From positions 186,001 through 250,000 of the forward strand of contig DASTYC010000007.1 in the NCBI GenBank assembly GCA_035765195.1: 64,000 nucleotides of DNA, in the 5' to 3' direction. A model generated the notes under the pieces. That model saw only the letters and a program-made list of their open reading frames with translations, made no database searches and was not told the origin of the DNA. The position numbers were made by a program, and so were the translations under genes. This DNA comes from CALAED01 sp035765195. Lineage in GTDB: Bacteria; Actinomycetota; Actinomycetes; Streptosporangiales; Streptosporangiaceae. Below are positions 19,480 to 28,095 of the stretch, piece after piece. The first letter of the stretch is position 1; the number at the start of each line of letters is the position of its first letter.

Positions 19480-20739
19480 ATGAAGAGTGACATCGCGGAC
19501 CCCGGGCTCGCCGAGTCCGGGGTCCGGCGGATCGAATGGGCGGATCGCGCCATGCCGGTGCTCCGGCAGATCCGCGAGAGATTCGCCGCCGAGCGTCCGC
19601 TCGACGGTCTGGCGATCGCGGCGTGCATGCACGTCACGACCGAGACCGCGAACCTCATCCGCACCCTGCAGGCGGGCGGCGCGACCATCGCCGTCGCGGC
19701 GTCCAACCCGCTGTCGACCCAGGACGACACCGCCGCCGCGCTGGTCGAGGAGTACGGCGCCGCCGTCTACGCCCGCGCCGGGGTCGACCGCGAGGGTTAC
19801 TACGCGCACATCAACCAGGCGCTGGAGCTGCGGCCCGGTCTCGTCCTCGACGACGGCTGCGACCTCGTCAACACCCTGCACACCGAACGTACGGACCTGA
19901 TCGACTCGGTGCGGGGCGGCTGCGAGGAGACCACGACGGGCGTCATCAGGCTGCACCAGATGGCGCGGGCGGGCGCGCTGCGCTTCCCGATGGTGGCGGT
20001 CAACGACACCGCCACCAAGCGGATGTTCGACAACCGCTACGGCACCGGCCAGTCGACGCTCGACGGCATCATGCGCGCCACCAACACGCTGCTCGCCGGG
20101 AAGACCATCGTCATCGCCGGGTTCGGCTACTGCGGGCGAGGCCTGGCGGAGCGGGCGCGCGGCCTCGGCGGCCGGGTCGTCATCACCGAGATCAACCCGG
20201 TCAAGGCGCTCGACGCCGCGTTGCAGGGCTTCGGGGTGCTCCCGATGGAACGGGCGGCGGCGATCGGCGACCTGTTCATCACCGTGACGGGCAACCGCGA
20301 CGTGATCAGGGCCGAGCACATGCGGGCCATGAAGGACGGCGCGATCCTCGCCAACTCGGGGCATTTCGACGTCGAGGTCGACGTGCGCGACCTGGCCGGC
20401 CTCGCCGTCGACGTACGGCGCGACGTGCGCCCGCTCGTCGACGAGTACGTCCTGGCCGACGGGCGGCGGCTGGTGCTGCTGGCGGAGGGCCGGCTGGTCA
20501 ACCTGGCCGCCGCCGAGGGCCACCCCGCCGCCGTCATGGACATGTCCTTCGCCGACCAGGCTCTCACCTGCGAGTGGCTGGCCCGGGCGCATCAGGACCT
20601 GACGCCCGGGATCTACGACGTCCCGGCCGACATCGACGACGAGGTCGCCCGGCTCAAGCTGGAATCCATGGACATCTCGATCGATGTCCTCACCGCCGAG
20701 CAGGAGGACTACCTCGGCTCATGGCGGCACGGTTCGTGA
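19480..20739 (+). CDS. Archaeal/Thermotoga-type S-adenosylhomocysteine hydrolase paralogue
   Basis: 419 residues; ATG follows directly on the TGA of ahcY, so expression is coupled. Catalytic residues are kept: His51 (MHVTTET), Asp128 (DDGCD), Glu150 (CEETTTG), Lys180 and Asp184 (NDTATKRMFDN), with a variant NAD loop GFGYCGRG at 214-221. Missing are the about 40-residue bacterial insert and the C-terminal Lys/Tyr tail: it ends GSWRHGS. Short enzymes of this kind in archaea and Thermotoga can prefer S-inosylhomocysteine or NADH, so this may be a deaminated-substrate partner of ahcY rather than a duplicate. Activity is likely; exact substrate unknown. Confidence 0.85.
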   Translation: MKSDIADPGLAESGVRRIEWADRAMPVLRQIRERFAAERPLDGLAIAACMHVTTETANLIRTLQAGGATIAVAASNPLSTQDDTAAALVEEYGAAVYARAGVDREGYYAHINQALELRPGLVLDDGCDLVNTLHTERTDLIDSVRGGCEETTTGVIRLHQMARAGALRFPMVAVNDTATKRMFDNRYGTGQSTLDGIMRATNTLLAGKTIVIAGFGYCGRGLAERARGLGGRVVITEINPVKALDAALQGFGVLPMERAAAIGDLFITVTGNRDVIRAEHMRAMKDGAILANSGHFDVEVDVRDLAGLAVDVRRDVRPLVDEYVLADGRRLVLLAEGRLVNLAAAEGHPAAVMDMSFADQALTCEWLARAHQDLTPGIYDVPADIDDEVARLKLESMDISIDVLTAEQEDYLGSWRHGS

Positions 20740-20748
20740 ACGCCGATC

Positions 20749-21321
20749 GTGCCTAGCGGCACCTACCTGCACCTCGACGGGCAGATCGAGGAGCGGTTCC
20801 GGTGCGCGCCGGGGGGTGGCGGCTGGCGGTACGTGGGCGAGCGCGCCGACCGCGGGCGCGCCGACCTCACCGTGGACGGCGGCTGGCGGCAGATCCGGGT
20901 CGAGCTCGCCGCCCCCGGCGTGCTGATCCGCGGTGGCGCCGTCGGCGGCCGCGAGGTGCGCTGGGTGCGGGCCGAGGTCGAGCGCGAGCAGTCGGCCGCG
21001 GCGGCGGGCTTCCTCGGCGACTCGCCCGGGTTCTTGGTGGCGGTGGCCAGGTCGCTGCGGCTCGATCCGGGCGGGGACGCCGTCGTGCCGCTCGTCCGGG
21101 TGAGCGGCCCGGCGCTCGCCACGCTCACCGTCACGCAACGCTGGCGGCTCGCCGAAATCACGACGTACGACACCGAACTCGCGCCGCTGCCGGTGGAGCG
21201 GTATGAGATCGCCGACCTCGCCACCGGCGAGCCGATGGTGGTCCACCTCGCCGGCGACGTCGTCCTCGACGCACCCGGCATCGCGCTGGCCGACCTCGAA
21301 TCGCCGCCCACCCTCGGCTGA
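20749..21321 (+). CDS. Unknown protein, third gene of the SAH hydrolase operon
   Basis: 190 residues from a GTG nine bases after the preceding stop. I do not recognise the family. It is predicted to be soluble, rich in beta strands with many Val/Arg/Gly pairs, no signal peptide, membrane helix or Cys cluster. An acidic/aromatic start (YLHLDGQIEERFRC) precedes regular strand-turn alternation through the end, suggesting a beta-sandwich or barrel. Codon bias is fully typical of the neighbours, which supports it as a real gene. The convergent RDD gene begins its stop at the next base, so there is no terminator space between. Confidence 0.65.
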   Translation: MPSGTYLHLDGQIEERFRCAPGGGGWRYVGERADRGRADLTVDGGWRQIRVELAAPGVLIRGGAVGGREVRWVRAEVEREQSAAAAGFLGDSPGFLVAVARSLRLDPGGDAVVPLVRVSGPALATLTVTQRWRLAEITTYDTELAPLPVERYEIADLATGEPMVVHLAGDVVLDAPGIALADLESPPTLG

Positions 21322-22128
21322 TCACCACTGTCGTGATGGCCCGCCGGGGATGGTGCCGTGGCCGTGGCGGCGGGCCCGGCGCTGGGCCAGCCGCATCTCC
21401 TCGCGGCGCCGTCGCTCGGCGAGCACCGCCGACAGCAGGATCTCCGGCCGCACGCCGGGCGGCGGCGGCGGGCTCACCAGGGCGGTCACCTGGCCGGCGA
21501 TGCGCTCGCCCATCGTGTCGCGGACCGCGGGAATCAGCTCCCAGAACCGCGCGAGATACTGCCGCGCGGTCAGCGCGAGCGCGTCGGACACACGCGACAG
21601 CTCCAGCGACGCCGCCCAGCCGGCCAACTGCGGCGGCATCTGCGCCACCGGGCCGAACAGGGCCCCGGCCGGCACCCTGTCCTTGATCACTATGGTGCCG
21701 GCGAAGACGTCGCCGAGCCGCTTGCCGCGCTGGTTGAACAGCGAGCAGATGAGCGCAGGAGCCCCGAAGAGCATCCAGAACTCGACGAATCCGGCCAGCG
21801 CCCGCAGCAGCGCCTGGCGGAACCACACCGGACCGCCGTCGTCGCCCACCACGCGCAGGCCGAGCGCCATCTTGCCCAGGGTGCGGCCGCGCGTGAACGT
21901 CTCGAACGCGGCGGGATAGCCCACGATGATGAGGACGGCCATAAGGATCGTCAGCCCGACGGAGAACGCCTCGTCGGTGATCAGGCTGGTCATGCTCGTC
22001 AGCCACAGCACGAAGTTGAGCAGCGAGAACTGGAAGAGCATGTCGAGCAGCAGCGCCACCGCCCTGCTGGCCAGCCGGGCCACCCTGATGTCGAGGGCGA
22101 CGGCCTCACCGGTGATCAGGTCCGCCAC
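21322..22128 (-). CDS. RDD-family membrane protein
   Basis: 268 residues. The RDD domain covers about 15-150: an Arg at 19-22 and Asp29 in the first helix (RAVALLLDMLFQF), a second helix near 52-75, RGRTLGKMALGLRVV near 80-94 and KRLGDVFAGTIVI near 135-147, with three to four membrane helices. The rest is a soluble tail ending in a basic Arg/His-rich segment. Function of RDD proteins is mostly unknown (some affect ion or compound transport). GTG start preceded by CAGACT at 7 nt. It is back to back with the SpoIIM-like gene, a pairing common in actinobacteria. Confidence 0.85.
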   Translation of the reverse strand: MADLITGEAVALDIRVARLASRAVALLLDMLFQFSLLNFVLWLTSMTSLITDEAFSVGLTILMAVLIIVGYPAAFETFTRGRTLGKMALGLRVVGDDGGPVWFRQALLRALAGFVEFWMLFGAPALICSLFNQRGKRLGDVFAGTIVIKDRVPAGALFGPVAQMPPQLAGWAASLELSRVSDALALTARQYLARFWELIPAVRDTMGERIAGQVTALVSPPPPPGVRPEILLSAVLAERRRREEMRLAQRRARRHGHGTIPGGPSRQW

Positions 22129-22135
22129 GGGTACC

Positions 22136-22141
22136 AGTCTG
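22136..22141 (-). promoter_or_regulatory. -10 hexamer, probable leaderless start of RDD gene
   Basis: CAGACT on the minus strand, 7 nt before the GTG at 22128; no ribosome site. Confidence 0.4.
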
Positions 22142-22162
22142 CCGGTCGGCCGCCGGGGACGC

Positions 22163-22168
22163 TAATCT
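22163..22168 (+). promoter_or_regulatory. -10 hexamer, probable leaderless start of SpoIIM-like gene
   Basis: TAATCT followed by 6 nt and the GTG at 22175; no ribosome site. The two opposed -10 elements of RDD and SpoIIM are only 21 bp apart. Confidence 0.45.
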
Positions 22169-22174
22169 CGCCGG

Positions 22175-23173
22175 GTGGACGTCGACGCCTTTGTGGCCGC
22201 ACACCACGGCGACTGGCTGCGCCTGGAGCACTTGATCAACCGCGGCCGCAGGCTCACCGGCCCCGAGATCGACGAGCTGGTCGAGCTCTACCAGCGGACG
22301 GCCACGCACCTGTCAGCGGTGCGGTCGAGCTCGCCCGACCCGGCGCTGATCGGCCGGCTGTCGTCGCTGGTGGCGCGGGGGCGGGTCACCGTCACCGGCG
22401 CCCAGGCGCCGCTGTGGCGCGACGCCGCCAGGTTCGCCACCGTGTCGTTTCCCGCGGCGGCCTACCGCATCCGCCGGTGGTGGCTGGGCACCGCGCTCGC
22501 CTCGATCCTGACCGGCACCGTCGTGGCCATCTGGGTGGCCCGCAACCCCGAGGTCCAGGCGTCGATCGCCACGCCCTCCGCCGTCCGCGAGCTCACCGAG
22601 CAGAGCTTCGCCAACTACTACACCGAGCACGCCGCCGGGGCGTTCGCCTTCCAGGTGTGGGTCAACAACGCCTGGGTCTCCGCGCAGGCCCTGATCTTCG
22701 GCATCCTGCTGGGCATCCCGACCCTCTTCCTGCTCTTCAGGACGTCGGTGGAGCAGTTGGGCGTCGTCGGCGGGCTGATGTCGTCCGCGGGCAAGGGCGA
22801 CGTCTTCCTCGGCCTCATCCTGCCGCACGGCCTGCTGGAGCTCACCGCGGTCTACCTCGCGTGCGCCGCCGGGCTGCGCCTCGGCTGGACCGTCATCGAT
22901 CCCGGCGCGCGCCCGCGCGGGCCGGCGCTGGCGGAGGAGGGCCGCGCCGCCATGAGCATCGCGGTCGGCCTCATCGGCGCGCTGCTGGTCTCCGGCGCCA
23001 TCGAGGGCTTCGTCACCGGCCACGTGCACACGACCTGGCTGCGCATCGGCATCGGCGTCGTCGCGGAGGCGGCCTTCCTCACCTACGTCATCGTGCTCGG
23101 CCGCCGCGCGGTCAGGGAAGGCGACAGCGGCGACGCCACCCTGCGCCCCGCCTTCGCCCCCACCACCGGCTGA
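22175..23173 (+). CDS. SpoIIM-like (stage II sporulation protein M family) membrane protein
   Basis: 332 residues. A 95-residue soluble N-terminus (DVDAFVAAHHGDWLRLEHL) is followed by six or so hydrophobic helices: about 105-125, 160-190, 205-235, 255-275, 280-300. The segment LILPHGLLELTAVYLA near 215-230 is the family hallmark (HGxxE). In Bacillus SpoIIM helps septal peptidoglycan remodelling; in actinobacteria the paralogue sits with RDD and MoxR/DUF58 genes, as here, and its role is unclear. Start GTG 22175 likely leaderless. Its stop abuts the stop of the convergent Uma2 gene. Confidence 0.85.
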   Translation: MDVDAFVAAHHGDWLRLEHLINRGRRLTGPEIDELVELYQRTATHLSAVRSSSPDPALIGRLSSLVARGRVTVTGAQAPLWRDAARFATVSFPAAAYRIRRWWLGTALASILTGTVVAIWVARNPEVQASIATPSAVRELTEQSFANYYTEHAAGAFAFQVWVNNAWVSAQALIFGILLGIPTLFLLFRTSVEQLGVVGGLMSSAGKGDVFLGLILPHGLLELTAVYLACAAGLRLGWTVIDPGARPRGPALAEEGRAAMSIAVGLIGALLVSGAIEGFVTGHVHTTWLRIGIGVVAEAAFLTYVIVLGRRAVREGDSGDATLRPAFAPTTG

Positions 23174-23740
23174 TCACAGCAACTCGGCGAGGTCGATGTC
23201 GACCGGGAACGGATGCTCCGTTTTCAGAATGCCCATGTGCGCACCGGACGAGGCATATGATTGCGTTGTCCGATTGAATATATGCGTATAGCAGATCAGT
23301 CCTTCATCTTCGCGTTCGATGCGCCAATAATGAGGAATGTCTACTGAGGCGTATTCGGCGGGTTTGTCGATGCGATCGGCGCTGATGCTTCCTTTGCTCA
23401 TGATTTCGACCACGAGGAGTACCTGCAAAGGCCTGATCGGCAGCACATCGGGATCGCCCTCGAAGACCAGCACATCAGGCCTCCTGTTGTGCAAGGGGAC
23501 GTCCGCGATCCGCAGGTCGACATCCGTCGTCACCTGCCATGGCTCCGGCACCGCTTCTTCCAGCCGATTCGCCAACAGACGGGCGATGCGATTGTGCCGC
23601 GGGGTCGCGGAGGGGGACACGATGATGCTCCCGTCGACGATCTCAATGCGCCGGCAGATTTCTTCGGGCATCCGATCGTATTCCTCGGCGGTGATTCCTT
23701 CCTCCGGAAGCGTCAACATCCATTCCGGCAGTGTGGACAT
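23174..23740 (-). CDS. Uma2-family (DUF820) putative endonuclease
   Basis: 188 residues from ATG 23740, which has GGGAGAT upstream. The fold is PD-(D/E)xK-like: RRPDVLVFEGDP near 90-101 supplies the Asp, VLLVVEIMSKGS near 110-121 the Glu and Lys. Members are abundant in actinobacteria and cyanobacteria; none has a firm function. GC content and codon choice are lower than in the neighbours (AT-rich codons such as ATA, TAT, AAT), pointing to recent acquisition. It stands alone between the SpoIIM-like gene and DUF58 and has no toxin or transposase partner. Confidence 0.8.
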   Translation of the reverse strand: MSTLPEWMLTLPEEGITAEEYDRMPEEICRRIEIVDGSIIVSPSATPRHNRIARLLANRLEEAVPEPWQVTTDVDLRIADVPLHNRRPDVLVFEGDPDVLPIRPLQVLLVVEIMSKGSISADRIDKPAEYASVDIPHYWRIEREDEGLICYTHIFNRTTQSYASSGAHMGILKTEHPFPVDIDLAELL

Positions 23741-23902
23741 GACGAATCTCCCTTGGCTTTCGGCGCGGCATATAGGTAGACATCCACCCACAATCCGCCC
23801 CTGTGGTCGCTCCCACACGGCGCTACCAGTCTGACATGGGGCACTCCCCCGCGGGAGGCGGGCCGGAATCTGGCCACCGGGGCCCGGGAAAAGCGGCGGC
23901 GG

Positions 23903-25195
23903 TCACAGGCGGCCGGCGGCTTTGAGGGCGAGGTAGGCGTCGGCGAGGGCGGGGGCGATGTCGTCCGGCGGCGCGTCGACGACCTCGACGCCGTACCTGC
24001 GCAGCTCGGCGGTGAGGCGGCGGCGTTCCGCGGTGGCGCGTTCGGCGGCGGCGGCGCCGTAGACGGCGGTCAGGTCGCCGCGCTCGCACGCCATCTCGGT
24101 CACGCGCGGGTCGGTGACCGCGGCGAGCAGCACCAGATGCCGCGAGGTGAGCTGAGGCAGCAGCGGCAACAGCCCCTCCTCGATCGCGGCCGTGTTGAGC
24201 TCGGTGAGCAGGACGACGAGGCAACGCTGCCGCACCCGCGCCATGATCGTCGAGACCATCCCCGCGGCGTCGGACTCGATCAGCCCGGGCTCCAGCGGCG
24301 CCATCGCCCGCACCATCGCGGTCAGCACCTCGGTGCGAGCGGCCCCCTCGACGCGGGCGCGCACCCGCCGGTCGTAGGCCAGCATGTCCACCCGGTCGCC
24401 CGCCCGCGAGGCCAGCGCGGCCAGCAGCAGGGCGGCGTCCATCGAGCAGTCCAGGCGCGGGATGTCGCCGACTCGTCCGGCGGCGGTCCGGCCCGTGTCG
24501 AGCACGAGCAGGATGCGGCGATCGCGCTCCGGCCGCCACGTCCGGACGACGACATCGGCGCGCCGCGCGGTGGCGCGCCAGTCGATGGACCGTACGTCGT
24601 CGCCGTCCACGTACTCCCGCAGCGAGTCGAACTCGGTGCCCTGCCCCCGGATCAGCGCGACGTGCTGGCCGGTCAGCTCGCGCAGGCGCGCCAGCTTGCC
24701 CGGCAGGTGACGGCGCGAAGGGAACGCCGGCAGCACACGCAGCGTCCACGGCGCCGGGCGGGACCGCTGCCGCGCGGCCAGCCCGAACGGACCGTACGAG
24801 CGGATCGTGGCGGTCACCGCCTTGCGGTCACCGCGGCGGGTGGGCGTCAGCCGCAGGTCCAGGCGGCGACGCTCGCCCGGCGGCACGGTCAGCCGCACCG
24901 ACCTGGGCGTCGCGGCCGCGCTCGGCGGCCAGGCGTCGCGGACCAGAGCGCGGACCGGGCGGCCGCCGAGGTTCTCCAGGATCAGGCCGACCGCGGCCGT
25001 CTCGCCAAGCCGTACGTTGGTGTCGCCCGCGCGGTGCAGGCCGATGCGGCGGACGTCGCCGGCGAGCGCGAGATCGGCGATGACGCCGAGCGCGAGCACG
25101 CCCTCGACGGCGGCGAGTGCCGCCCAGCTCGGCACGAACAGCGGCACGAGCGCGCCGAGCCCCGCCAGCAGCGCCGTACGGCCGGTCAGCGTCAT
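23903..25195 (-). CDS. DUF58-domain protein
   Basis: 430 residues. Two N-terminal membrane helices (about 5-50), a beta-rich region, then the DUF58 motif GTEFDSLREYVDGDDVRSIDWRATAR (about 180-205) and a VWA-like fold with LLVLDTGRT (about 220). ATG 25195 has GGGGAGG upstream. Partner of the MoxR ATPase gene 37 nt before it; such pairs act together in assembling or activating protein complexes. Last gene of a five-gene operon. Confidence 0.86.
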   Translation of the reverse strand: MTLTGRTALLAGLGALVPLFVPSWAALAAVEGVLALGVIADLALAGDVRRIGLHRAGDTNVRLGETAAVGLILENLGGRPVRALVRDAWPPSAAATPRSVRLTVPPGERRRLDLRLTPTRRGDRKAVTATIRSYGPFGLAARQRSRPAPWTLRVLPAFPSRRHLPGKLARLRELTGQHVALIRGQGTEFDSLREYVDGDDVRSIDWRATARRADVVVRTWRPERDRRILLVLDTGRTAAGRVGDIPRLDCSMDAALLLAALASRAGDRVDMLAYDRRVRARVEGAARTEVLTAMVRAMAPLEPGLIESDAAGMVSTIMARVRQRCLVVLLTELNTAAIEEGLLPLLPQLTSRHLVLLAAVTDPRVTEMACERGDLTAVYGAAAAERATAERRRLTAELRRYGVEVVDAPPDDIAPALADAYLALKAAGRL

Positions 25196-25232
25196 CGGGC
25201 GGCCTCCCCAGCGGGCCGCGGCGGCCCGGTCA

Positions 25233-26264
25233 TCAGGCGGGCGCGGGAACGGTGGTGAGGACGCCCTCGAGGACGCCGTCGGCGGTGGCGCCCTCGAGCT
25301 CGGCCTCGGGGCGCAGCTGCACACGATGGCGCAGCGTCGGCCGCGCCAGGGCCTTGACGTCGTCCGGGGTCACGTAGTCGCGGCCGGACAGCCAGGCCCA
25401 CGCCCGCGAGCTGGCCAGCAACGCGGTCGCGCCGCGCGGCGAGACGCCGAGCGACAGCGACGGCGAGGACCGGGTGGCCCGGCACAGATCGACGACGTAG
25501 CCGGCGACCTTCGGGTCCACGTGGACGCCGCGCACGCCGGCGCGGCCCGCCGCCAGCTCATCGGCGCCGGCGACCGCGGCCACCCCGGCGGCACGCAGGT
25601 CGCGGGGGTCGAAGCCGGACGCGTGCCGCCGCAGCACCGAGATCTCGTCGTCGCGGGACGGCAGCGGCACCGTCAGCTTGACCAGGAACCGGTCGAGCTG
25701 CGCCTCCGGGAGGGGGTAGGTGCCTTCGTACTCGATCGGGTTCTGCGTCGCGCACACCACGAACGGGTCGGGCAGCGGCCGGCCGAGACCCTCGACCGAC
25801 ACCTGCCGTTCTTCCATCGCCTCGAGCAGCGCCGCCTGCGTCTTGGGCGGCGTCCGGTTGATCTCGTCGGCCAGCAGCAGGTTCGTGAACACCGGACCCT
25901 CGCGGAACTCGAACTCCGCCGTCTTGGCGTCGTAGACCAGCGAGCCCGTGACGTCGCCCGGCATGAGATCGGGGGTGAACTGCACGCGCTTGAAGTCCAT
26001 CGACAGCGACTCCGCGAGCGTGCGCACGAGCAAGGTCTTGGCCACTCCCGGAACGCCCTCCAGCAGTACGTGGCCGCGGCACAGCAGCGCGATGACGAGC
26101 CCCGTCACCACGGCGTCCTGCCCGACGACGGCCTTCGCGACCTCGCCGCGCAGCGCGCGCAGCGCCGTCAGCGCCGTCTGGGAGTCCATCCCCGCCGTGC
26201 CGTCCGTGGCCCCGGCCGGCGCCCCGGCCGGCCGCCAACCTTCCTCCGCGGCCCCGCTCACCAT
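25233..26264 (-). CDS. MoxR-family AAA ATPase
   Basis: 343 residues. Chaperone-like AAA+ ATPase: Walker A in LLEGVPGVAKT (about 72-82), Walker B LLADEINRTPP (about 131-141), sensor 1 ATQNPIEYEGTYPLPEAQLDRF (about 170-190), and a C-terminal lid. ATG 26264 overlaps the previous stop by 7 nt; a further possible start is the Met of MDSQTALT 25 residues later. The order membrane protein-DUF4129-DUF4350-MoxR-DUF58 is a widespread actinobacterial operon. Client proteins unknown; DUF58 is the usual partner. Confidence 0.93.
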   Translation of the reverse strand: MVSGAAEEGWRPAGAPAGATDGTAGMDSQTALTALRALRGEVAKAVVGQDAVVTGLVIALLCRGHVLLEGVPGVAKTLLVRTLAESLSMDFKRVQFTPDLMPGDVTGSLVYDAKTAEFEFREGPVFTNLLLADEINRTPPKTQAALLEAMEERQVSVEGLGRPLPDPFVVCATQNPIEYEGTYPLPEAQLDRFLVKLTVPLPSRDDEISVLRRHASGFDPRDLRAAGVAAVAGADELAAGRAGVRGVHVDPKVAGYVVDLCRATRSSPSLSLGVSPRGATALLASSRAWAWLSGRDYVTPDDVKALARPTLRHRVQLRPEAELEGATADGVLEGVLTTVPAPA

Positions 26265-27436
26265 CGGCGCACCTGCCCTTCGAGATCGTCGAGGTAGTCG
26301 GCGAGCCCCACCAGCTCCGCATCGTCCACTGGTGCAGGACCGTACAGGGCCGCACCGATCGTCGCCCGGGGTTGGCCGGTCCGCTCGGCGACGGCGGCGG
26401 TGACCTGCGCCGCGACGGACATGTCCTGCGCCGCGCTGCTCGGCATCCCCAGCAGCCGGACCAGCCGTTCCCGCGATCCGGCCCGCAGCGCCTCGGCGGC
26501 GCGGTCTCTCGCCCGCCGGGACCGGTACAGCCGGGCGCGGCCTTCGACGGCCTCCGCCGACCGTACGACGACCGGCAGCGGCTCGGCCACGATGGGCCCG
26601 AGCCGCCGGGCCCGCCACAGCGCGGTCAACAGCACGGCGAGACACAGCTGAAGGACCGCGAGCTTCACGCCGAGCGGCACGAGATCGTAGAACGACTTGT
26701 CGGGCGTGCCGCCCGGACCGCGCAGCGGCGGCATCAGCCATACCGCCGCCGACCGCTCCCCGACGAGGTTCATGGCGAGGGCGGCGTTGCCACGGTCGGC
26801 CAGCCCTTCATTGGTGAAGGGAAACCGCGAGCCGACGACCGTGACCGTACGCGGGCCGGTCACGCTCAGCCTGACGACGAGCGGCCTTCCGTCGACGCGA
26901 TAGCAGGCGGCGGACGCGCCGGGCGCCTCGTACGTCGTGCCGATGTCGAAGTCGGCGTCCCCGGCGAGGGTGGCGGCGCCCAGCGCGCAGCCGGGCTCGA
27001 CGGCCTCGGCGCCGGCGGGCGCGGCCTGCCGGACGCCCGGCGCCAGCTCCCGCAGCGCCGACCGGGTCGGCTCGATCAGCAGCAGGTCGCCGGGCAGGGC
27101 GCGCAGGATGCCGAGGTCGACGGCGGTGAGGCGCTCGGAGCGGACCACGACCAGGACGGCGTCCGGCTGGCCGCGCATCAGCGCGGCCGCGCCGGTGACG
27201 CTCCGTTCGGCGGAGACCGGTGTGCCGCCGCGGCCGAGGATCTGCACGAGCGCGCGAGTCCCGCCCGAGGTCGGCGACTGCGGATCGAGGTCCTGCGGTT
27301 GTTCGCGCGGGCGCAGCGCCGCCAGCACGAGTGCCACGAGGATGACCGCGAGCACCGCCGCCAGCACGCCGCGCACGTTCAGATAGCGACGTCGTGCCGT
27401 GCTCACGGGCGCCTCGGCTCGCCGGTTCGCGATCAC
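26258..27436 (-). CDS. DUF4350-domain membrane protein
   Basis: 392 residues. One N-terminal membrane helix (about 22-42), an extracytoplasmic domain with the family start SPTSGGTRALVQIL and a Rossmann-like fold, a second membrane helix near 265-285 (LGVKLAVLQLCLAVLLTALW) and a C-terminal cytoplasmic part. GTG 27436 overlaps the stop of the DUF4129 gene by four bases. Member of the MoxR operon; role unknown. Confidence 0.8.
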   Translation of the reverse strand: MIANRRAEAPVSTARRRYLNVRGVLAAVLAVILVALVLAALRPREQPQDLDPQSPTSGGTRALVQILGRGGTPVSAERSVTGAAALMRGQPDAVLVVVRSERLTAVDLGILRALPGDLLLIEPTRSALRELAPGVRQAAPAGAEAVEPGCALGAATLAGDADFDIGTTYEAPGASAACYRVDGRPLVVRLSVTGPRTVTVVGSRFPFTNEGLADRGNAALAMNLVGERSAAVWLMPPLRGPGGTPDKSFYDLVPLGVKLAVLQLCLAVLLTALWRARRLGPIVAEPLPVVVRSAEAVEGRARLYRSRRARDRAAEALRAGSRERLVRLLGMPSSAAQDMSVAAQVTAAVAERTGQPRATIGAALYGPAPVDDAELVGLADYLDDLEGQVRRW

Positions 27437-28095
27437 GTGTCGGCCGCCACGGGCCGGGACTCCAGCGGGCGCGGCCTGGCGGCCTGGACCCGCTCGTCGA
27501 GCCTGGTGAGCCTGGCGTATCCGTCGGTGGTGCCGGGGCGGTCGCCGTACCAGACGTCGTCGAAGATCCGTACCGCCGCGACGAAATCGTCGGCCACCTC
27601 GGGCAGCGCCGCACCGGCCTCGTCGGCCAGCTCATCGGCGGTACGTCCGGGGCGGGGGTCGAGGATGACGCGTTCCTCCAGGTCGCGGGCGACGGCACGC
27701 AGCCTCTCCCGGATCGCCTCCGCCCACTCCCCGGCCGCAGCGTGGCGTTCGGCGGCGGCGCGGTGGTCGGCGGCCGTCATCGGCTCGTCCGCGAGCAGTG
27801 CCCGGTCGCGCGCCGCCGCGCCGCCCACGGCCCCCAGCCGCCACATGATCGCGACCACCACCAGGACCAGCAGCACGAGGATGACGCTCAGCGCGATCCA
27901 GCCGCCGCTGCCGCCCCCCTGCCCGGCACCGGCGATGTTACGGGTCAGCGTCTCGATCCATTCGTTGATCCGTTCGAGGACCCGGTCCATGACGGACGGG
28001 TCGTCGCGGTGGTAGATCTGCTTTTCGAGCTCACGGCGGGCCTGCTCGCGGGCCTGGTCGCGGCCGATCGGATCGCCGAGGCTGCCGAGGATCAC
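27433..28095 (-). CDS. DUF4129-domain membrane protein
   Basis: 220 residues. A short amphipathic N-terminus (IYHRDDPSVMDRVLERINEW), a Gly-rich hinge, one membrane helix about 60-80, then the soluble DUF4129 domain with RAAAERHAAAGEWAEAIRERLRA and the late motif RTADELADEAGAALP and FDDVWYGD. GTG 28095 makes a 4-nt overlap with the upstream stop and has a G-run eight bases before it; an alternative GTG lies at 28104. Fourth position from the end of the MoxR operon. Confidence 0.78.
   Translation of the reverse strand: MILGSLGDPIGRDQAREQARRELEKQIYHRDDPSVMDRVLERINEWIETLTRNIAGAGQGGGSGGWIALSVILVLLVLVVVAIMWRLGAVGGAAARDRALLADEPMTAADHRAAAERHAAAGEWAEAIRERLRAVARDLEERVILDPRPGRTADELADEAGAALPEVADDFVAAVRIFDDVWYGDRPGTTDGYARLTRLDERVQAARPRPLESRPVAADT

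Noticed and set aside
25233..26741. Longer start (26741) for the MoxR ATPase
   Set aside because: The extra 159 residues are Arg/Ala-rich antisense-like sequence inside the DUF4350 gene; ATG 26264 fits the family.
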